Positions 23,469-34,000 of a DNA stretch of 64,000 nucleotides are shown here, one piece after another. How positions within the stretch are numbered: the stretch's first letter is position 1; every line of letters starts with the position of its first letter. The stretch comes from Echinococcus granulosus. Its lineage: Eukaryota > Platyhelminthes > Cestoda > Cyclophyllidea > Taeniidae. The position numbers and the translations under genes are program-made. The stretch lies in contig NW_020170426.1 in assembly GCF_000524195.1 (NCBI RefSeq), forward strand, positions 151,191 through 215,190, given 5' to 3'. Under the pieces are notes generated by a model. That model did not search any database and was not told the DNA's origin. It worked only from the letters and a program-made list of their open reading frames with translations.

Positions 23469-24264
23469 ATCGGTAGTATATATATTCTGTCCGAGTATTA
23501 CGTCTCCAGTCGCCTTTACGAAAGTCTCGGAGAGATATATTGGTGGTAGCAGTAAGCCAACTCGGTCTTAAATGATACTAATCCTGATTTTTACTGCTGC
23601 GTGACTAACCTTAACTGGGCGGAAGAAGTGCGTTTGCTGCTGATGGGTGAATGTGTGATGACACCCAACAGAGGGCATAAAATGACATCATTTTTCAACA
23701 ACTATCCCAGTCTCGTGTTTTGCAGAGAAGCTATTGGCAATTGAAGCGAAAATAGCCGTAAACCATCTAGAAAAGTTCGCTATGAAGCTGTCTTTTGTAC
23801 CTTTTGTGAGCATACGATACCTCCTGCACGTCTTTACCAACTGTATGGATCCCAGAAAGTTATGGCTAGGCAGCTCTGGAGTGAGAGCACAAATACAAGG
23901 CGGAACTAGGCACGAAACCCCAATTCCACGGAACGATGTTAACTCCCCGTCCTTTGCCATATGAATCCATCTTTAGTCCAGTATTCCCAGAGGTAGCGAT
24001 GGCCATGCGTGATGACCACCACATTTCCCCCTCCCTCAATCCAGTTCCCAACCAGAAAGAACCTCCAGATCCAATAGAATGGCCAGGAGGGAACAGTGGC
24101 ATTGCGATTAGGTTTCTTCGCAGACGCATGGAAAGTCAATGACTAGCGCGGTTGGCTCGAGGGTGGTCCCTCACAGCACAGAACACGTCGTGATGGCTAG
24201 CGTGGGAGGTTGACCAAGAGGAGCCATGGGGACTACGCTCAAAAGATGAGGCGGGTTAAGCAAC

Positions 24265-24350
24265 ACACTGGTTGTTAAACGTCCGGTTTTTACAATGCGT
24301 CATGCAGTGGCTCCGCCGTTGTGCATTCACCAGATGGCCTGGCCTCCGGA
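24265..24350 (+). repeat. Dispersed repeat, copy B
   Basis: A more diverged copy sharing GTTGTTmAACsyCCrGTTTTkryA at its start and CACCAGATGGCCTGGCC, which matches CGCCAGATGGCTGGCC in copy A. It lies in direct orientation about 0.9 kb downstream of copy A. It lacks the conserved ACCCTA end seen in the other two. Confidence 0.55.
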
Positions 24351-25076
24351 CAATGTCAGCAGCCTTAAGCGGGAATTGTCCTCTTGCGTTTCCAGTAAAG
24401 GTCCAGAGCCCTACAATTAGTCGCTTTCCTTAAAACTTATAATATTTATTTCTAATATATCATTTGGTTTATTTTTCTAACTTACTTGAACTCTTTAAGG
24501 TTACTTACTCATAAGTATAAAGCAAACGATTTTGAAACTTACCGTTCTTTATTACTTAATGCAAGCACAAATGAATGAACAATAAAGGGGAAGCGCAGGT
24601 AAATAGCTTGCAAAAACAAAAGAAAAGCGGTGAAAGAGACTCAGTGTTCTTAGGCGGTATCCACTTTAGCCTGTAATAAATGCAGAATGCTTGGATGTTT
24701 AGCAATATAAACACGAGGTGGGAAAGTGATGACCATGTTCCACCTATCACGTGACAAGTGGATTGATTTTCATTTTTAAGTGACTGAGACTCTTTAGAGG
24801 TGTCAGTGCGTGCAAGTCTTCTTCCAACCACAGGATTAATGACAGAGGAAATCTCCAGTGATTAGTTTTTTTTACAACAATAAATACTTAAAAAGAGCAT
24901 TGTCAAAAAATGAGGAAGCTAGTTACTTTTACCAGGATCCAAGTAAATCAGTATGTGACAGCAACCGAAACTTCGAGCAGCGTCTTTGAGGAAAGCAACG
25001 GGAAGGACAATGGGAGATTTGAGGAGTGTAAAACTGTTGAAAAGGGTAACAAAAGTTTTTAGTGGGCGCAATTGCA

Positions 25077-28000
25077 ATGATAAATGGAAAGGCCACTAGG
25101 GTCGGGCCAAACTCGACTTACAATGGCACTGGCGAGGGGATCGGTATGGGTGATATCAATGCTGTCTTGAAAAGTGTTAAGACACGCAACACAAAACTTA
25201 CGTCCAGATCACATTTAAAAGCACTGAAGAAAATACGACTAATACTTGAAGATCTCACTAAGGCCCTATTTAAAAGGGTGGCGATATGGTCCTGCAAGCA
25301 ATTAACCCAATGGAAAACGTGTTTAAATGCTCCGCAGAACATCACAGAATATTTAAAGTCTAGTGGACAGAATAGGGGAGATTGGAAGATTTCATATTTT
25401 ATGGTCAATGTACCTCTTCATGCTGAAATCGTCCAATGCATCAATGAAGGTCTCCTGTCTGATAACGATTCAGATGGCGAGCTGTCAAATCCGGATTCAA
25501 AGTCGATGCTTCATTATTCAGTTGCCAAGAGAGATATTGGTCACTCTTCCACGGTTGTATCAAAAACTTCAAAGCAAATTATGAATACTCGTGTAATTGC
25601 AAATGTGCAATCTTATGGCAAGAACCAGCATGGAGCAGTAGATGAAGTTGAAATTAACCACTCCAATTCATCACGATGCGGTTGCAACCGATCCTTCACC
25701 GCTGTTTCCCACGTCCAAGGACCTAGCTCAGGACGTTCTGATAACTGTGGCACTTGGGGACAGATGTGTTCCGATCCCGGCAGAATGGCTAACAGTGGTG
25801 GGGGATGCAGTTCAGGGGGGCAGAACGCAACCAAGTGCCCGTCTAGTTGCCCTATAAAATCTGTAAATGACATTTCCAAGGAGACGGATATAAACAAAAT
25901 TGCGGCGTCATGTATTCGCAGATATACGCTGGAAGAGTCTAAAGCGTTGGCAACATCTTCACCCATGTACAGGCCAAATCCTTGCTCTCCCACGCAAAAA
26001 TCGTGCGATAACATGAAACCTACTGCCTCCTGCCCAGGAGAACAGATGTCTACTACTCCTAAGATGCCAGGAAAGAAGGTTGAAGGACAAGCAGAGCTTT
26101 CTCTAAAACCTCTGTCATCACCAAAATGCAGACAAAATTACTCGAGGATGCGACAGAACGAGTCTGTTACGGCAGATTCATCAGACGGACAATGTCGAAG
26201 GGGATTACAGAGTTCTTCAATGTGTCGTCCCACTAAACCACAAAATGATAAATGTATGAGAAATTCCACGGAATCTTTCGATGATTTCAAATCTTTTTGC
26301 AATCCCGGCTACTCACAGCCTAGTCCACCAACAAACATGCAGAGAAATCCTGCTAACCGAAAATCTGGTAGACACAGTCCATGTCGCATTGCGATAACTG
26401 GATGTGAACGTCCTGTCTTGCCGTCCTATTGTCCACCTAGGATTTCTAATCCTGAAATTGACTCAAGAGACAGGTTCAGTCGTAGACGAACTGATTATGG
26501 TGTTTGTGGGGACATGAGCAAATCGACCTCGAGATTTCTTAACACTGGAGAAGATGGAGAATGTGGTGGTTCATCACAACGCTTAACAGGCGGAGAAAAG
26601 ATGAATAGAGATTGTTGTCAGCAGTCGTCGCGTTATCCTATATCGCCTTCTCCCAAATGGAACAATACTACAGCTAAAGATGTCTCTTGCGATTGCCTAA
26701 AGGGCAATCGTCCTCAAGATTCCCGCAACGAGGACCAGGAATTACGTTACGGTGATGATAGCTGTCAAAAGAACCCTGGGGGGTATTCCTTCAAGATCAA
26801 ATATACCGAGGTGGAAGAGGCAGATTCACCATCTACACCCGATGCGTCTGACGATGACTGTTTGGGCAAACCTAATCAGCTACAAGTAAGAGATCGTAAT
26901 CGTCATTCACCTAACGAGTGCTCATGTAAATCGCCTTGTAAGACCCCGAGCAATTCGCAGCACGCTAGTTGTAAGTATTCAGTAGAGGACTACAGTCGCG
27001 ACGACGATGAAGTAGGCTATCAAGGCTGTGAAAACTTTGATGGTGATACTGGAGCTTGTCCTGACGACTACTATGGCAACGATTCAAGTGTTCCACCATT
27101 TCTTCAAGATGAAAGTAGTTGTGGAAGAATTCGGGCTTCAAAACATACATATGAAGATCCCTCCGCCATTATGATGCAGCGTTATCAACAAAATTACATG
27201 TCTTGTTCTCCAGACTTCGCGGAATTTTCCCGCAGTCCACATCAGCCACAGCAGCGGTACATGGAGGAAAATAGAGGCTGCATGCATCAGATGTGGTCAG
27301 ACATGGAACGTTCACCAAATTGGCACGGGAACACGAAAAATTCTGAACGTGCAAGGTGCATGTCTCGAGCGCATTCTGAAGAGTGTCCATCACCCTACCC
27401 AGTTTGCAAAAAGTCCTGCGGAATTCGTCGGAAACGTAGTCGCAAGAGATGTGTGTCCCGACGCCAGCCCACACAGAAATGCTCAGGCAGACCGCGGAAA
27501 GTAGTCAAATTGTCCCGCAGAGCGTCAATGGAGTTAGAGCGTCGATATGCCGCTCAGGTGCCCAGGAGCGAATCCAGTTTGGCTTGCGAAGCCGCCAGAA
27601 ACAAACGACGTTACTCACCGCCTGATAGTTGTCGTGAAGACGCTATAGTGTCCGGAGAGAATAAAAAGTGTCTTTGTAGGTCATCATCGAGATGTGTAAT
27701 GGTGAATCCATGCTATCGTAACAATCGTGCTGCTCTTTTGAGACGGAAGTTCAATGCAGCGAAAATAGAAGAGGAAGGTGACCCCTGTTGTTGTGTAATG
27801 CTCTTTCGATCCACTCCAGTGCAGGGAAATGACTTCAGTCCAGGTCAATTCTCTGAATCTTGTGAAGAGAGGGAAGGAGGAGCCTTCAATTGTTGCATGA
27901 ACGGGGAGCAGGTGGAGAGAGATCCATGCCGTAAACCCAAATCTCCCTGTTCCAGAAGTCCGATTCCCTTGAATGGCTGTCAACCTAGAGAACGTGATAC

Positions 28001-31000
28001 AGAGGCAAAAAAAAATTCCTGTCGAAGTAATACTCCCTGTCTTAACATCGACTTAAAGGGAAAAAAAATTATGCTCAGAAAATTTGAAAACACAACAAAC
28101 TGCGCCAGTTCTGAGTTAACGCTACCAGAAAATATGTGCGGAAAAAACTCCGCCAACAATGACATTTCCATAGCCTTGGGTGATAAAACCATCATCATCA
28201 AGAATCCCGACTCCAACGATCAAGTTTGCTTTGAGTCAAAATACGGGCAATGGGCCCCAGATTCCTGCAGCCAATCAGGATCAAGTTGTGTGGATAGCGT
28301 GGTGTCCAGACACATGGGTTGCACTAAACAACATCGTCAGAAATCTCCATGCAAGCGAAAGTGCGGATCCGCAGCGGTTCGAAAGCGGAGCACTCCGCTC
28401 AAGACTTGCTCTCTGAGGGAGACGTCGACATGCGAACGCTCCGCAGGTATTAAACCTTCTGTTTGCCAACCTTCAGTGTGCGTTGCTCTCGATTTCGTCC
28501 CTGATGTCCAAGAACCCCCTCCAAAAGAGCCTCTAAATAAATTATGTACTCCAACGAAAAGTATCCAAACAAAAAAAAGCCCTGGATTCTGCCCCTGCAC
28601 GCAAATCTCCAACGGTGCGATGCCTTGCAGTAAACGCCCTACTAAAGTAAATTCGCCACCTGCTTCTTCCCCACAATCGGGTAGTCTTAGGACCACTCCA
28701 ATACGCCAATGGAACACACCCCCGACCTGCCACCCAGGTTCTGTAGGAAATTCAAACTCTAGATCGAAAAGTCCCGGTGGCTACAACAGTACCCCTTGTT
28801 ATCAACCCTACAGAGCCACCGCACAGAACGCGTCGGCTGATGGAGGCCAACGGGGTGGCTGCAAACCATCTGGTTGCTCAAAAGTGAGTGAGGCGAGTGG
28901 CGAGCCTTCCAAAAAGACTGCACCAACACAGACAACCAAGGAGGAAGAAAGCAAGGAAGGTGATAAGAAGGAGAAGTGCACTCAATGTGCCAAAAAAAGG
29001 AGTTTCTTCGCGAGGATGTGCGACAAATTTAAGAAAAAGTGTGCCAAAGCGAATGCACAAAATCAGACTGATGAGGAGGTGAAGGATGATGACAGTGATG
29101 ATACTGATACAGGAGATGGATCTAAGTGCATGCCCGTGAATGACACGACTTCTTGTTCCTTGCGCTTCAATGAAACACGTTCATATAACTGTTCTGCATG
29201 CTCCACGTCTCGATGTGTTTCTAATCAAAGTCATTCCTTCATGGATTTCACTGATGATCCCACAACGAACTTGCAACTTACCATGCGTAGCTGGAACAAT
29301 ACAGCAAGTGAACCGCATTCGGGGGTCCCTGCATTTGTGCAACACCCCCTCATAAATTCAAGAGGCTGGTGCAAGAGTGAAAGAGTATACCATAAAACAG
29401 GACGGCGGCAATGTAGGGCAGACTACAGGATGAGAACTTGCCCCACTGGTATGTGGCAAAATAACTTGTGCGCAAGATCACATTCATTTGCGCCTGACAT
29501 GTCTGTAAAGTGTTGCAGTGTTGATTCGAAGGCGCTGGTAACAAAATGCCTTTGCAAAGAGGTGAATTTAGGTGTACCATCATGTAAAAAACCTACAATG
29601 CGAATACGGAAAGAAAGAAACTTCAAACTAAATGGAGTGTGTTTCTGTTCAAAGTACGGATACCCCAACAAGGGTTATTATTTCCCATTGTTAGCATTCG
29701 GTCACTCCATTGAGGACAATTCTGATCAGGTAATAGGCCCTAAAAGATTGAGAAATTATCACAGATTCGCACAATGTCCATGCTATAGGTCCTACATTAG
29801 GCAGTTCCCTTACCATGGAGGTAAAGTGAGTCCCGAACGTGGTGATAGGGATTATGAAAAGGAAGATCGAATGAAGGCAATTGAGAAAAGCAAAAATAGC
29901 AACAACTTTTCCAGTGGAATGAATGAATTTGATTGTTGTGCCAAATCAATGGGAAATGGAGGTCCTACTACCGAAGGAGGAAAGACTGCAAGTTCACAAT
30001 GTTTTACTCGGAACTCATCATCACATTTTTTGCACGAGCCTACAATAAAACCACCTCATCAGGGCTCTGCTTCGACGAAAAATACGTGTGATGACCTAAA
30101 ACGCTTAGACAGGCCGCTGTTCCAGACAATTAATCGACCATGCTACGAAGTTCTGGCACTGTTCAAACGTCCCCTGGCCAAAAATCATAAAAACGAGTTG
30201 ATGATACATGAACCACAGAAGTCAAAATATCTGGATTCACATTACCAGCCAGCGTTAAGAAAGGTAAGAACTGATCCATCTACAGTAAAATCAAAGAATG
30301 TGAACACTTCTAGTCGCTGGCCTAGAATATCCACACCATATAAAAAGGGCTCTCACACCTTACCGAACGGTCGCACTATAGAAAACCTGGGAGAAGTTGA
30401 CAACCGTAGGTTTAGTGCCACTAAATCGACTGATGAATTTACTTGCAGTCGGGTTGAAAGTGCCTTATTGAGTCCGTTAAACAAAACCTGTGGATATGTT
30501 GAAGTTCGCCCCATCTGTAAACAACCAGTTGTGATAAAGTCTTCTGTGAAGAGTAAATCCGGTCTGGATGTTCCTTTCTATGCAAAAAACTGGTCACAAT
30601 CGATGCCCAAATTTCAGCCATCTCCAGTTCGGTCTTCCTCGTTTATGATGCCATATGGAAATACGCTGTCTGCTAAACCAGCATTTCTTCCCAGAAATAG
30701 CGCTCCATCATTGCAAACGAGGCGATCCTACGGCCAGGTCCCGCCGTCCATCTGTTCGAAAGCCTCCTTCAACAATATGTGCCCACACCATTGTAGGGTG
30801 TCTTTTGATTCAAAGCCTGTGAATCCTCCATATGAGAGCATGGGTTGTGGAAACTACCCTAGGGGTGCAAACTACCCAACTGGATTTTCAAAAATGTCAG
30901 AACGTATCATGCCACCAGTTCCATGCCAACGAGCTTACTCTCTTGAAATTGCGAAGATGCATAACGGACCCACTGAGGTGAATAAGTTGAAATCAGCAGT

Positions 31001-34000
31001 AGTTCCAAAAGGGAAAGATCAAGTTCCAAAACCATGGCAGGGATCTGAAAAGGCTTCAGCGATCAAAGTCCCCGAAGCTTCCTTAACTCCACGTGTCATG
31101 AATGCGTCCCCTTTGCGGAGTTCATCGAATTCCTTTGGGTTCCCATCACCCCACGAAAATGCCAAGATTCAGTCGATCAAAGCAGTAATACAGGCGCCTA
31201 AGATGCCAAAATACACGTTTGCTCGGTGCCAAAATGATAGATTACTGCCCGATTCGAGATTCGCCGTAATATCCCCTTCACTACACCACAAAGCATCAAT
31301 TATGACTAATGGGTACGAGGCCAATGAGAACACAGAAGTCGAGCCTTTAACTCCCATGGGTCAAAAGAAGGGGGAAAAAATCCCATTACAGTATTCTTTT
31401 CAAGTGGAAGGGAGAAGAATTCACGTGAAGGTTGACAAAGAGGGTGTATTTCATGTGCAGGAGGTGGGGAAACCACCTTCACCACCGCCATCTGTTAACG
31501 TCGTCAAAAGTGGTGAGAAATTGAGGCCCAACACAAATGGTGTTAACGGCGAGCGATCGACAAGTCTGGGCTCTTCAATAAAGGCAACAGATAAGGCGAG
31601 GGAGATCCAGTCCCAGCCCTCTTCAAGTGCACAGCTTGAATCTGAATCCAGTGGGAAATCCATAGGAGTTAATGGTACCCCCAATAAGTGCTCTATATCT
31701 CGTTCGAAGAATTCTCCCATTCATGAGATCCTGAGACGTTCTATCAGGTCGTTAAGTGGAAAACTTACACCAAGATTTTCCTGTCAGGCGAATCAACAGA
31801 TGGGCAATAGCCATACCGTAATAGAGGAGGAAAAAATGTCCGGAAGCGATTGTGAATTTTGGGTGCCACTCACAGCATCGGAGATTCCCTTTCAAACGGA
31901 TTCTAAGAGGATTACCTCCAAAATCTTCTCGACTAACAGTCAACTGAAAATGCACAACACGAGTGAAGAGTCGATGATTCCGTGTAACCAGAATGACCAT
32001 CAAGCGATCCTCGATCACTGCAGAGGCACACGTCGTCGGACTTCCACAACTAGTAGTCAAATGCTGTTTCGAGGTGTTGGTACAGCTGTAGGAAGCAGTT
32101 ATACTGATGCTCTACCTATTGTTTCGTCAACCAAGTCACACAGAAGTAAGAAGAAGAAGCGAGTCTATGCCAATGCGGAGTCAGAGAATGTCAACAAGCC
32201 AGTTTCGTACACTCATTACTCCAATTACAAATCCGGTGATTGTGTTCAGAAGAGAGGTAGCTGGGCAGATGAACGTGACTGTATTGTGGAAGATTTTGAC
32301 TCCTACCCCAAAACCAAGAACTCAACTCTTTTCACCTATGACTGTCAATCGGACAGTGAAACATCCATAGGGATTTCCGCCTCTATGAACATGGGCAAGC
32401 AGTTGCGGCTTCAAGCTGGTTACATGGACAGCGCTAAGCCCGCTACCCCATATCACCATTTTAGCCTCTTAGGTTTTTCAGGGGGCGAGGAAGATTCAAC
32501 TCGCCCCCATGTAGAAAAACAACATGCGCCTATTATTCGATCTAATTCTGCACCTCTTTTTCTAAGGAAAAAAACTTTATCAAACCACCTTTTTTCAAAT
32601 CAGGGGACCCCTGAACCAGCATTGTCAAATTCCGACACGGATAATATCATGGAAACCCCCTTCAATGAGGATTATTGTGACTTGCAAGAGGGGACAGAAG
32701 CACAGGCACAAGCTGACTTGACTAATCGCAATAACTCTGCTCGAGAAGAGGGTAGAATCACCACTAGAAAAGTCTCCAACCGAAAAATTTACAGTGAAGA
32801 ATTTCTGCAGCAATGCTCCAATTTTTCCAACCAAAACAACTACTTCAAGTCCCATCATGAGCAAGTGACTCATCCACAACTGACTACCCTACGGTCACCG
32901 CGTTTATTACCTCCCCTAAATGACTCGCTCGTCTGCGGGGATGTCAAAAAAATTGTTTCAGTGGGGAGTCAACTAAGCAATGAAAAAGAAAAGAATGTAA
33001 CCATGTTTCCAGTGGAGATCGACAAAGACGACACATCGTTGAGGAATGATGGTAACTCTACCGAATCAGTAAAGGAGAAGAGTAGTGATTCCGAAACTGA
33101 AGATCCATCACCTATGAGTACAACATTAACACTACTGCTAGAAGGACTTTGTGGCACCGGTGGAGGTGCAATGGATTCCCGTGTGTCCACTCGGAGTGAA
33201 CCTCAGCGATTCAACACAAAATGCAAAAAACGTCCATGCGTGAACGAGAATGTGCGGTGTGCCTCAAAACCTACAACTAATGGGCAGAATAAAGGTGAGG
33301 GAAAGAGAGTCGAGACCAGTGCCCACAACTGCTTGAAATTTAAGGAAAATAAGTCTTTTCTTCTCCGTAAGAGGCAAAACTGCAATCACACAAGCGTTAG
33401 ATGCATGGCCTGCTTGAAGAAACAACAAAAGCAGACTCTTGCTAAGCCTGAAATCCACTTCTTTGCCAAAGGCATTTTGAAACATCCATTCCGAAAAGCA
33501 CGTAGAAAAGACAAGCGTTCACCGAAGGATACAATCTTCAAGAAGAGTTCTAAAGGTTCACCCCGGTCTGAGACAAAGAAGCGTCGTCGAGGTCATTTAA
33601 CAAAGCCTAGTGGAGACCGCTGTTGTTGCGCCAGTTTATCGAGGCGTTGGAGATCATCGAGTCGACACAAAACACGGTCTCACGCTTCCTCCTGTTGCAA
33701 TCGAATGGCCTCATTCGGAATCGACACTGATGGATATGGACCTAATACCTCGACTGAATGCTATACATTTCAATTAGTTGAACCGTCAGTGAGTATTGAA
33801 CAACCCAGTCCTGACTTTAGCAGGTGCAAATATGATCCATTGATGCATCAGAGTAGGCTATTTAGACAGTGCTCAGACGTGTCTGTGGCTCCCAGAAGCG
33901 CATCTCTCAGTCAATACAGTCGAAAACACTTCGTTTCCGCGTCCTCTCCCAAATCAAGAAGTGTAAGCATGCCAACGGCCGAGGAGAATGAAGATGATGG

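Larger units (their letters stand above)
21875..25076. other. Intergenic region with dispersed-repeat copies and no supported gene
   Basis: This 3.2 kb stretch has no frame longer than about 90 codons with recognisable content. It contains an ATTGT pentamer microsatellite (about 22308-22325), an AATAAA near 22471, and two degenerate copies of a dispersed repeat (23359-23468 and 24265-24350) in the same orientation. Between these copies, overlapping short frames on both strands look like relics rather than genes. A T-rich tract ending in AG at 25062 lies just before the next ORF. Confidence 0.5.

Noticed and set aside
23688..24142. Overlapping ORFs on both strands as a transposon protein
   Set aside because: No transposase, integrase or reverse transcriptase motif was visible; short frames on both strands are expected in a GC-richer patch.
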